DNA of 5,886 bases, from positions 15,762 through 21,647 of the forward strand of contig PAUV01000069.1 of the NCBI GenBank assembly GCA_002712845.1, read 5' to 3'. A program made the position numbers and the translations under genes. This DNA is from Rhodopirellula sp. (GTDB lineage Bacteria; Planctomycetota; Planctomycetia; Pirellulales; Pirellulaceae). Positions 1-5,886 of the stretch are shown here, in pieces (position 1 is the first letter of the stretch; each line of letters opens with the position of its first letter). The notes beneath the pieces were generated by a model. It worked only from the letters and a program-made list of their open reading frames with translations, had not been told where the DNA came from and searched no databases.

Positions 1-129
1 CATCCATTGGTGCAGCGGACAAGAATTCCTTCTGATGCTGATTCCCTGTCGGACAAGCATCCCATGCACTACGATTTATTGGCACCACGCGTCCGCCATA
101 AGACCACTTCCAACGAGCCTAACGAATGA
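1..129 (+). CDS. 3' end of an unidentified gene upstream of lepA (partial)
   Basis: Frame 1 is open from the first base to a TGA at 127-129, giving a 42-residue C-terminal tail that is hydrophilic and charged and ends in ...TTSNEPNE. The stop overlaps the lepA start codon as ATGA (126-129), the arrangement typical of translationally coupled neighbours, and this is the main reason for calling it real. The second plus frame is also open here and runs past the lepA start, but its peptide is rich in Cys and Trp and looks non-coding. The third frame is interrupted by stops. The tail contains no motif I recognise, so no function is assigned. LepB (signal peptidase I) is a frequent lepA neighbour in other bacteria, but nothing in these 42 residues supports or excludes it. 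The start lies outside the window. Confidence 0.5.
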   Translation, partial: HPLVQRTRIPSDADSLSDKHPMHYDLLAPRVRHKTTSNEPNE

Positions 130-1922
130 AACACATTCGGAACTTTTGCATTATCGCGCACATTGACCACGGAAAGTCAACATTGGCAGACCGACTCATA
201 CAAGCGTGTGGTGGCGTGACGCAGCGTGAGTTTCAGGACCAGATGCTGGACTCCATGGACATCGAACGAGAACGCGGCATCACAATCAAGAGCAATACTG
301 TTTCGCTGTCATACACTGCAAAAGATGGTGAAGAGTATCTCTTAAATCTCATTGACACACCCGGCCACGTCGACTTCTCTCACGAGGTACGACGATCTCT
401 GATGGCGTGTGAAGGGGCGTTGATGGTTGTCGACGCATCTCAGGGTGTTGAAGCGCAAACGGTGGCAAACTTATATCTTGCCCTCGAGTATGACCTGGAA
501 CTGCTGGCGATCATCAACAAAATTGACTTGCCTGCTGCTGACGTTGATCGTGTACGCGAAGAAATCGATTCGGACCTCGGCCTTGATCCATTCGCAGCAA
601 TTCCCGTATCTGCAAAAACAGGTGAAGGTATCCAGGATGTGCTCGAGGGAGTTGTCACCCAATTAACCTGCCCGACGGGAGATCCTGATGCTCCTCTCAA
701 AGCATTGGTATTTGATGCCCACTTTGACAAATACCGCGGCGTGATCCTGCAATGCCGGGTGGTACAGGGAACATTGAAACCACGGCAGTCAATTCACTTC
801 ATGCACTCCGGACGCGATTACAAGGTTGATGAACTCGGCTACAACCAATTCAAGTTGAATCCAAAAGACCAACTGAGTGCTGGAGAAGTCGGCTACATCG
901 TGGCTGGCGTCAAGAGCGTCCAGGACATTGAGATTGGTGACACGATCACAGCACTGGACCGTCAAGCCGACGAACCAATCCCCGGATACCAGGAAGCTCG
1001 CCAAGTCGTCTTTTCATCGGTATATCCGATGAGCACAGATGAATATCAGGATCTGACCAAAGCACTCGACAAGCTTGCCATCAATGATGCTGCCCTGACC
1101 TACGAAAAAGACAGCTCCGCGGCACTTGGCTTTGGCTTCCGATGTGGGTTTCTCGGCTTACTGCACTTGGATGTCATTCAAGAACGCCTGCAGCGTGAGT
1201 TTGATATTGGACTGGTCATCTCCGCTCCCTCTGTAAAGTACAAATTGAACCTGAAAGATGGCACCACAATTGAGGTTGATAACCCCAGCTACTGGCCTGA
1301 CCCCACCAATATTGATTCTGCTTCAGAACCCTACATCAAGGCATCTATCCTTACGCCTGAAGAGTACGTAGGTCCAGTAATGGAACTGTGCCGGGAACAT
1401 CGCTCTGAAACTCAAACGATGAACTATTTATCAGCTGGCAGAGTCGAGGTAAGCAGTGAGATGCCGCTAGGTGAGGTGCTATTCGACTTTTATGGCAAAC
1501 TCAAAATGATCACGCGTGGGTACGGATCGTTTGACTACGTTCCAATCGAATACCGCACAACTGATGTTGTCAAAGTAGACATTCTCGTCAACAAGGAACC
1601 CATCGACGCGTTGGCCTATCTAGTTCACCGAGAAAAAGCACGGGCAAGGGCGTTACATTACTGCGAGCAATTAGCAGAAGCGATTCCAAGACACCAATTT
1701 AAAATTCCCATTCAGGGAGCCATTGGGGGAACGATCATTGCACGCGCCACCATTCAGCCCTATCGCAAGGATGTCACTGCAAAACTATACGGTGGTGACG
1801 TGACTCGGAAGAAAAAACTTCTTGAGAAACAAAAGAAGGGAAAGGCCAAGATGAAACAGTTTGGTAGCGTCAATATCCCTCAGAAAGCGTTCGTTTCGGT
1901 ACTACGCGCTGACAAAGACTGA
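126..1922 (+). CDS. lepA: Translation elongation factor 4 (LepA/EF4), ribosome-associated GTPase
   Basis: LepA is a conserved translational GTPase related to EF-G. It binds the ribosome and has been assigned roles in back-translocation, translation under ionic stress and 30S biogenesis; it is usually dispensable under standard growth. All G motifs are visible: the P-loop AHIDHGKST (residues 11-19), the switch I region RERGITIKS (about 48-56), DTPGH (77-81, including the catalytic His81), NKID (131-134) and SAK (162-164). Domain II, the EF-G-like domains and the LepA-specific C-terminal domain follow, the last with its Lys-rich segment and FGSVNIPQKAF near the end. The 598-residue length matches the family norm of about 600, with no frameshift or missing motif. 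The ATG at 126 gives the canonical N-terminus MKHIRNFCIIAHIDHGKST. The Shine-Dalgarno sequence is weak, which fits translational coupling to the overlapping upstream gene. It probably acts in the cytoplasm and sometimes at the membrane. Confidence 0.98.
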   Translation: MKHIRNFCIIAHIDHGKSTLADRLIQACGGVTQREFQDQMLDSMDIERERGITIKSNTVSLSYTAKDGEEYLLNLIDTPGHVDFSHEVRRSLMACEGALMVVDASQGVEAQTVANLYLALEYDLELLAIINKIDLPAADVDRVREEIDSDLGLDPFAAIPVSAKTGEGIQDVLEGVVTQLTCPTGDPDAPLKALVFDAHFDKYRGVILQCRVVQGTLKPRQSIHFMHSGRDYKVDELGYNQFKLNPKDQLSAGEVGYIVAGVKSVQDIEIGDTITALDRQADEPIPGYQEARQVVFSSVYPMSTDEYQDLTKALDKLAINDAALTYEKDSSAALGFGFRCGFLGLLHLDVIQERLQREFDIGLVISAPSVKYKLNLKDGTTIEVDNPSYWPDPTNIDSASEPYIKASILTPEEYVGPVMELCREHRSETQTMNYLSAGRVEVSSEMPLGEVLFDFYGKLKMITRGYGSFDYVPIEYRTTDVVKVDILVNKEPIDALAYLVHREKARARALHYCEQLAEAIPRHQFKIPIQGAIGGTIIARATIQPYRKDVTAKLYGGDVTRKKKLLEKQKKGKAKMKQFGSVNIPQKAFVSVLRADKD

Positions 1923-2056
1923 AATTCAAATCGTGGTCAGATGAAATGCTGCCTATCGACTTGAGATAGCGTAAACCACGCATGCGGTCATGACTTTGCC
2001 GTGAACATTTTGCAGCTACGATGATCACAGGCAGCAACGCATTCACCAGTTATTAG

Positions 2057-3181
2057 ATGGACACTACGGCAATGCCCCGAACCGCCATGGGCGCTCACAC
2101 CTTACCCGGTGAGTATTTCGCGTCGCGAGAAGTATACGATCAGGAAACCGAACGAATTTTTTCGAAGTCATGGATCTGCACGGGAAGAGCTTCTTCCATC
2201 CCCAATCCCGGAGATTTCTTTCTACATGATCTGGACGGTGAAAGTCTCATCATCATTCGTGCTGAATCGGGGCAGATCAATTGCCTCTACAATGTCTGCC
2301 GGCATCGCGGCACCAGACTACAAAAAGAACCATGTGGTCAGGTCAAAAGCAGATTGCACTGCCCCTATCACGCATGGGCCTACGATACCGATGGCAATCT
2401 GAAGTCGGCCCCCAACATGATGGGGACAACCGATTTTTGTGAACAGGATTATTCTCTTCAAAGCGCGGCTTGTGTTGTCTGGCAAGGATTTATCCTGATC
2501 AGCCAAGAGCAACAAGTCTCCTCTTTTAATAACGACTTTCGTAATGTCCTTAATCGCTTTGATGATTGGGAACTCAATCGTCTGGTAAGCGCCCATGAGA
2601 TCACCTACGAAGTGAAAGCGAACTGGAAAGTAATCTTTCAGAATTACAGTGAGTGCTATCACTGCTCACTTGTGCATCCGCAACTGCGTCCGATCACCTC
2701 TGCAGAAACAGCATCGAATGATTTCGAAAAGGGGCATTTCCTCGGGGGACCTATGATTCTGGCGGACGACTATCAAACCGTCACAATGAACGGGAAGTGG
2801 TGCGGCTCACCGCTGCAAAAACTTTCCACAGAAGATTTGCGTCGAGTCTACTTCTACACGCTGTGCCCTTCTCTGTTCATCAGTCCACATCCAGATTACG
2901 TTTTGACGCACCGCATCGAGCGGGTTGATGTCGACTCGACTCGCATCGTTTGCAACTGGCTATTTCCCGCAGAAGTCGCGGCTTTGGACACCTTCAATGC
3001 AAGCGAAGCGATTGAGTTTTGGGACCTCACCAATCGCCAAGATTGGGAAATTTGCGAACTGACCCAAAAGGGAGTCCAGTCGCGCGCCTACCGTCCTGGC
3101 CCATACTCCGGGCTGGAAAGTATGTTGGCCGCGTTTGATCGCCATTACCTTTCGTTGATGGCAATCGACTCAGAAACGTAA
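2057..3181 (+). CDS. Rieske [2Fe-2S] non-haem iron oxygenase, alpha (catalytic) subunit, quaternary-ammonium-oxygenase-like
   Basis: This is a terminal oxygenase that would use electrons from a separate reductase to activate O2 for hydroxylation or oxidative demethylation. The N-terminal Rieske domain has C81-R-H83 and C102-P-Y-H105 as cluster ligands, with 18 residues between the two pairs, slightly more than is common. The C-terminal catalytic domain has NWKVIFQNYSECYHCSLVH (about 189-207), giving iron ligands His202 and His207, and a probable third ligand Asp329 in NRQDWE. Glu199 occupies the inter-subunit bridging position that is Asp in many aromatic-ring dioxygenases; Glu is known in carnitine monooxygenase CntA and related enzymes. 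The ending SRAYRPGPYSGLE resembles glycine-betaine/choline-type oxygenases. At 374 residues it is complete. TAG lies immediately before ATG 2057, so the protein cannot start earlier in frame, although Met6 or Met11 are possible because no start has a clear Shine-Dalgarno sequence. No reductase, ferredoxin or beta subunit is adjacent. Family is secure; substrate is not. Confidence 0.93.
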   Translation: MDTTAMPRTAMGAHTLPGEYFASREVYDQETERIFSKSWICTGRASSIPNPGDFFLHDLDGESLIIIRAESGQINCLYNVCRHRGTRLQKEPCGQVKSRLHCPYHAWAYDTDGNLKSAPNMMGTTDFCEQDYSLQSAACVVWQGFILISQEQQVSSFNNDFRNVLNRFDDWELNRLVSAHEITYEVKANWKVIFQNYSECYHCSLVHPQLRPITSAETASNDFEKGHFLGGPMILADDYQTVTMNGKWCGSPLQKLSTEDLRRVYFYTLCPSLFISPHPDYVLTHRIERVDVDSTRIVCNWLFPAEVAALDTFNASEAIEFWDLTNRQDWEICELTQKGVQSRAYRPGPYSGLESMLAAFDRHYLSLMAIDSET

Positions 3182-3273
3182 CGCGAGACACACCTAACCG
3201 TTCGTGGCCATGCCATGCAGGTCGTGGCCAACCAGATCACTTCAATCTGGCATTCGCTGAGTTCTGCATCGAC
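3182..3273. other. Convergent intergenic gap between the Rieske and FAD-oxidoreductase genes
   Basis: The two flanking genes end towards each other across 92 bp, so this stretch should hold their transcription ends. It contains a 9-bp direct repeat, TCGTGGCCA, at 3202-3210 and 3222-3230 (20-bp offset), and the perfect inverted repeat 3232-3250 listed separately. No open frame of note is present. Confidence 0.6.
3232..3250. terminator. Candidate bidirectional hairpin between convergent genes
   Basis: CCAGAT (3232-3237) and ATCTGG (3245-3250) form a perfect 6-bp stem with a 7-base loop, CACTTCA. Position between two convergent stop codons suits a shared terminator. There is no T-run on either strand after the stem and the stem is short, so it does not meet the usual intrinsic-terminator pattern; an arm match of this size can also arise by chance. 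Confidence 0.28.
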
Positions 3274-4938
3274 TCAAATGATCCGGTCTCGCAGAATTTC
3301 TTCAGCTGCGTTCATTCCGCAAGCACCCATGACTCCCCCACCCGGATGACTGGCGGCACCGCACATGTACAGACCCTGAATGGGTGTCCGATGATCTGCC
3401 CAACCGGGTACAGGTCGCATCATGTGGAGCTGGTTCAAATTCATTGAGCCCTGAAAGATGTTTCCGCCTGTCAATCCATAAGTACGTTCGATGTCGACAG
3501 GACTCAACACTTGACGATGCTCGATCGCGTTCGTAATGTTCGGCGCATACTCGGCAACACGCTCCACACAACGATCGGCAAATCCCTCCTTGATGTCATC
3601 CCACACCAAGCCGTCTTTGAGTTGATAAGGAGCATACTGCACAAACATACTCATGATGTGCTTGCCCTCTGGAGAGATTGTCCGATCAACACTCGTAGGG
3701 ATCGTGATTTCAACAATCGGATTTTTGCTCGGTTCGCCATACTTGGCATCGTCATAAGCCCTTTCAACTTCTTCTAACGTTTCACCAATATGAATCGTGC
3801 CGTTGTGCTGCGGTGCGATACCGGTTGACGGAAGGCATGTGAAGTTGGGCAACTCCGAAAGTGCCAAATTGATTTTGGCTGTTGCAGAGCTGTAATCAAT
3901 TCGATCAACAGCCGCACGGAAGGGAGAAGGCAGATCACCTTCCTTCAGAAAGTGATTGAAAGTCAGATTAGCATCGACGCTGGAGGCCACGACAGAGGCA
4001 CACAATTCACGGCCATCGCTCAGCAAGACGCCGCGAGTCTGATTTTTTTCAACCATGATCTGCTGGACTTCGCATTCTGTCTCAATCGTCACACCCAGTT
4101 GACGACAAACGGTTGCAATGGACTCGGACAAGGCACCCATGCCACCCTCCACGTAGCCCCAGACCCCACGGGCTCCTCCCGCTGTTCCCATCACATGGTG
4201 CAACAGCACATACGCGGTTCCAGGCTGGGAGATCGAAGCGAATGCGCCAATCACAGCATCCGTCGCAAGCGTTGTTTTTAGCACCTCGGTTTCGAACCAT
4301 CGTTCCAATACAGGCCTCGCTGCTGCTGTTAAGAGCTCGATTCCCTCGGGAATCGTTTCTTCCATGGAAGCCAATGCCTTACGCAGCGCCCATCCCTTCT
4401 TGAGATCGCGTATTTTTTTACCCATTCCAATTCGTCGCCAACTAGCGGGCAATGGTAATAGATCCGGGGCAGCTTGATTCAGCACAGGCTCAAGATGCAT
4501 CGCGACATCCTCAAGCACTTTCTCATAATGCGTGAAAGATTCTGCATCAGCCTTACTGAAACCGGCGATCTGATCGTAATTCTGTTGCTTGTCCGCCCCC
4601 AACATCAAGTGCCGCCCATCTCGCATCGGGGTAAAGGAAGATGGGACCCGCGGCAAGATGGTCAATCCATTCTGTTTGAGTTGCAGGTCTGAAATGATTT
4701 CAGGCAACAGCAAACTGACGACATAAGAGGCTGTCGAAACCTTATACCCTGGCCACAGTTCCTCAGTCACACTGCACCCCCCCAGCATGGGACGACGCTC
4801 TAGAACACAGACGCTCTTTCCACGCTTGGCAAGGTAAGCAGCAGCAATCAAACCGTTGTGCCCGCCGCCGATAATGATGCAGTCATACTTCGCGGATTTG
4901 CTCGAATTTGCCATGGTCTCTGCCCAGCCTCGGGTCAT
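3274..4938 (-). CDS. FAD-dependent oxidoreductase, phytoene desaturase/PYROXD2-like family
   Basis: This is a flavoprotein of the amine-oxidase/phytoene-desaturase superfamily (COG1233 type). The N-terminal Rossmann fold is clear: YDCIIIGGGHNGL (18-30) carries the GxGxxG FAD-binding signature, and Glu47 in CVLERR is the expected ribose-binding acid. The C-terminus has the matching flavin-binding segment, GLYMCGAASHPGGGVMGACG (522-541). Middle segments such as EITIPTSVDRTISPEGKH (410-427) and MFVQYAPYQ (431-439) resemble PYROXD2-type proteins more than true carotenoid desaturases. The 554-residue length is near that of human PYROXD2 (about 580). The protein is intact. The start is uncertain: ATG at 4938 (MTRGWAET) or ATG at 4914 (MANSSKS), the latter giving a leader length closer to that of many relatives; neither has a strong Shine-Dalgarno sequence. 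An in-frame stop lies further upstream at 4996-4998. No phytoene synthase or other carotenoid gene is nearby, so a carotenoid substrate is not supported and the true substrate is unknown. Confidence 0.92.
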   Translation of the reverse strand: MTRGWAETMANSSKSAKYDCIIIGGGHNGLIAAAYLAKRGKSVCVLERRPMLGGCSVTEELWPGYKVSTASYVVSLLLPEIISDLQLKQNGLTILPRVPSSFTPMRDGRHLMLGADKQQNYDQIAGFSKADAESFTHYEKVLEDVAMHLEPVLNQAAPDLLPLPASWRRIGMGKKIRDLKKGWALRKALASMEETIPEGIELLTAAARPVLERWFETEVLKTTLATDAVIGAFASISQPGTAYVLLHHVMGTAGGARGVWGYVEGGMGALSESIATVCRQLGVTIETECEVQQIMVEKNQTRGVLLSDGRELCASVVASSVDANLTFNHFLKEGDLPSPFRAAVDRIDYSSATAKINLALSELPNFTCLPSTGIAPQHNGTIHIGETLEEVERAYDDAKYGEPSKNPIVEITIPTSVDRTISPEGKHIMSMFVQYAPYQLKDGLVWDDIKEGFADRCVERVAEYAPNITNAIEHRQVLSPVDIERTYGLTGGNIFQGSMNLNQLHMMRPVPGWADHRTPIQGLYMCGAASHPGGGVMGACGMNAAEEILRDRII

Positions 4939-4998
4939 GCTCGTTGGATCAATACAGACTCTACGCTTGATCGCTCCTACAGCGAAACGGTCATGCTA

Positions 4999-5019
4999 CA
5001 ACCATTCAACCATTCAACC
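4999..5019. repeat. Short tandem repeat, unit CAACCATT, about 2.6 copies
   Basis: CAACCATT occurs at 4999-5006 and 5007-5014 and is followed by a partial copy, CAACC (5015-5019), all exact. It lies 61 bp upstream of the outermost start codon of the minus-strand oxidoreductase, in its likely leader or promoter. Its period and sequence resemble the larger array at 5151-5212 (6 of 8 positions shared with CAACAAAT). Confidence 0.75.
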
Positions 5020-5150
5020 GCATTTACCGCGAGGACCCGTACTTGAATTCGCTCGAATTTGATGCGATCCAATCTTTTTTCGGCGTGCAATTCTCACTGG
5101 CCAGTCAATCAACTGCCCTTAGTGACGGCTGCGATTGAGTCATAGCACCA

Positions 5151-5212
5151 TCAACAAATCAACAAATCAACAAATCAACAAATCAACAAATCAACAAATC
5201 AACAAATCAACA
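5151..5212. repeat. Octanucleotide tandem array, unit TCAACAAA, 7.75 exact copies
   Basis: Seven perfect copies of TCAACAAA run from 5151 to 5206, followed by TCAACA (5207-5212), with no mismatch over 62 bp. The array is not in a gene: it lies 213 bp upstream of the oxidoreductase start (4938) and 337 bp upstream of the SGNH-hydrolase start. The complete absence of divergence suggests recent expansion by slipped-strand replication. Such an array could vary in length between strains and alter spacing of promoter elements, but no effect on expression can be read from the sequence. It lacks the longer units and unique spacers of a CRISPR array. Confidence 0.97.
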
Positions 5213-5442
5213 CAGCAGGAAACCAGCCAGTCGAGCAACTGTAACGCAACGCAGTACTCAAATAACGTGAGACAGCCCTGATAATTCAGCTTCGCATTGA
5301 TGTCATACCAAAAAACATATTGCCTTCGAATCATCTATCTACCGCTCAACATCTTCCGTTCCGGCGACGAGTTTCTCGCAGCAAACAAGCCAAACACACC
5401 AAGTCGCAGAGTGCATGCGATGCACAAATGCGAGTGATGTCG

Positions 5443-5470
5443 TTGTTTCCATGTTCCATGGATCTAAAAT
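5443..5470 (+). promoter_or_regulatory. Candidate sigma70-type promoter for the SGNH hydrolase gene
   Basis: TTGTTT (5443-5448) and TAAAAT (5465-5470) are separated by 16 bp and each resembles the -35 and -10 consensus. A transcript would begin near 5477 and have a leader of about 70 bases before the ATG at 5549. The spacer contains the small palindrome TCCATGGA (5455-5462). This is a by-eye match, and promoter consensus in this lineage is less well established than in Escherichia coli. Confidence 0.33.
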
Positions 5471-5537
5471 TTCTCAACGAATCGCAATGACAGCTCATCA
5501 TCCATTATATTTCGGACCCAGATTCTCCCCGCCCAAC

Positions 5538-5541
5538 AGGA
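5538..5541 (+). promoter_or_regulatory. Ribosome binding site of the SGNH hydrolase gene
   Basis: AGGA sits 7 bases upstream of the ATG at 5549, a normal spacing. It is the clearest Shine-Dalgarno match before any gene in the window and fixes the start that yields a proper signal peptide. Confidence 0.6.
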
Positions 5542-5548
5542 ATTACCC

Positions 5549-5886
5549 ATGCTTCGATCCACCCTCTGTCTTGCCCTGACACTTTCTCTGGGTTCGAGTT
5601 GTCTTGCTCAAAAACTCGTCGCCGAACCAACCAATATCAATCCAGACCTGCCCAATGTTCTGCTGATTGGTGACTCCATTTCGATTGGCTACACGATGCC
5701 AGTTCGCAAAAAGATGGCCGGAGCAGCCAATGTATTTCGTCCTAAAACAAATTGCGGTCCGACCACCAAAGGCGTCGCAGAGTTGGACAAATGGTTGGGG
5801 GATCGAAAATGGAGTGTCATTCATTTCAATCATGGACTACACGACCTGAAATACATGGGCCCCAACAACGAGAACCTGGCAGACCC
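5549..5886 (+). CDS. Exported SGNH/GDSL-family hydrolase, N-terminal part (cut by window end)
   Basis: The frame from ATG 5549 stays open to the window edge, giving 112 codons of a longer gene. Residues 1-20 form a signal peptide: a short positive start (MLR), a Leu-rich core and a likely signal peptidase I site after CLA, before Gln21. Cys18 is not in a good lipobox because Gly is at -3. The mature part has [15 protein letters not shown] (34-48), SGNH block I with probable nucleophile Ser43. NCGPTT (68-73) probably supplies a block II oxyanion Gly70. HFNHGLHDL (92-100) stands where block III normally reads GxND. The block V Asp-x-x-His would be beyond the window. Members hydrolyse esters, often acyl or acetyl groups on sugars or lipids; the substrate here cannot be told. 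A periplasmic or secreted location is inferred. It is divergent from the oxidoreductase and has its own ribosome binding site. Confidence 0.88.
   Translation, partial: MLRSTLCLALTLSLGSSCLAQKLVAEPTNINPDLPNVLLIGDSISIGYTMPVRKKMAGAANVFRPKTNCGPTTKGVAELDKWLGDRKWSVIHFNHGLHDLKYMGPNNENLAD

Larger units (their letters stand above)
4939..5548. other. 610-bp intergenic region between divergent genes
   Basis: The region separates the start of the minus-strand FAD oxidoreductase from the start of the plus-strand SGNH hydrolase, so it should contain both promoters. It holds two short repeats with an 8-bp period (4999-5019 and 5151-5212), a perfect 10-bp palindrome ACTGGCCAGT (5096-5105), a related pair of sites at 5101-5115 and 5227-5241, an inverted repeat GTGCAT-GCG-ATGCAC (5411-5425) and a candidate promoter (5443-5470). 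I find no tRNA, no recognisable riboswitch and no credible gene. A 45-codon open frame at 5300-5437 has no ribosome binding site and no recognisable motif. I could not identify a convincing minus-strand promoter for the oxidoreductase by eye. Confidence 0.7.

Noticed and set aside
1932..1980. Nested inverted repeats after lepA (CGTGGT/ACCACG outer, CTATC/GATAG inner) as a terminator
   Set aside because: The arms are short, the outer and inner stems are separated by unpaired bases, and no T-run follows, so an intrinsic terminator is not supported.
1995..2022. Promoter-like TTTGCC-N16-TACGAT upstream of the Rieske gene
   Set aside because: Both hexamers match the consensus poorly, and the match is no better than expected in a short intergenic stretch.
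3952..4281. 109-codon plus-strand frame opposite the FAD oxidoreductase
   Set aside because: It lies entirely antisense to a gene with clear family motifs and its peptide shows no domain or start signal; it is a shadow frame.
4900..5061. Repeated 11-mer GCTCGAATTTG at 4900-4910 and 5051-5061
   Set aside because: A few exact 11-mer repeats are expected by chance in a sequence of this size, and one copy is inside coding sequence.
5071..5080. T-run (TTTTTT at 5075-5080) as a plus-strand terminator
   Set aside because: There is no plus-strand gene upstream to terminate and only a very weak, bulged stem precedes it.
5151..5212. Possible CRISPR array
   Set aside because: The unit is only 8 bp, copies are contiguous with no spacers, and no cas gene is present; it is a simple tandem repeat.
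5411..5425. GTGCAT-GCG-ATGCAC inverted repeat as an operator
   Set aside because: A 6-bp perfect dyad with a short loop is expected about once by chance in a 600-bp region; without conservation data it is not called.
5300..5437. 45-codon plus-strand open frame in the divergent intergenic region
   Set aside because: It has no ribosome binding site or recognisable motif, and a frame of this length is expected by chance.
5543..5833. 96-codon minus-strand frame opposite the SGNH hydrolase
   Set aside because: The plus strand here encodes a signal peptide and SGNH motifs with a good ribosome binding site, so the antisense frame is a shadow.

Overview
The window looks like an ordinary, mostly chromosomal-type stretch from a bacterium that is probably a planctomycete (Pirellulaceae/Rhodopirellula-like). 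That placement is an inference from protein flavour: the secreted SGNH-hydrolase start at the right edge, with its phrase [15 protein letters not shown], is of a kind I associate with Planctomycetes. Weak or absent Shine-Dalgarno sequences before most genes and roughly balanced base composition fit but prove nothing. There is no rRNA, tRNA, CRISPR array, transposase, integrase or phage gene.

Layout from left to right. (1) Bases 1-129 are the open 3' end of an unidentified plus-strand gene whose TGA overlaps the next ATG as ATGA. (2) Bases 126-1922 encode a complete, intact translation factor LepA (EF4). (3) A 134-bp gap leads to 2057-3181, a complete Rieske non-haem iron oxygenase alpha subunit with all iron ligands visible and a Glu at the inter-subunit bridging position, as in the quaternary-ammonium oxygenases (carnitine, choline and glycine-betaine types). 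(4) A 92-bp convergent gap carries a small hairpin. (5) Bases 3274-4938 on the minus strand encode a complete FAD-dependent oxidoreductase of the phytoene-desaturase/PYROXD2 superfamily. (6) A 610-bp intergenic region between divergent genes contains a clean array of 7.75 copies of an 8-bp repeat (5151-5212), a smaller 8-bp-period repeat (4999-5019) and a plausible promoter for the gene to its right. (7) Bases 5549-5886 hold the start of an exported SGNH/GDSL hydrolase, cut off by the window edge.

The upstream partial gene and lepA are probably co-transcribed and translationally coupled. The Rieske gene and the FAD oxidoreductase are adjacent but convergent, so they do not form an operon, and no ferredoxin or flavin reductase for the Rieske protein lies in the window. 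I see no convincing undescribed multi-gene system. The features most worth checking are the octamer array in the divergent intergenic region, the imperfect paired sites flanking it, and the substrate of the apparently orphan Rieske oxygenase.
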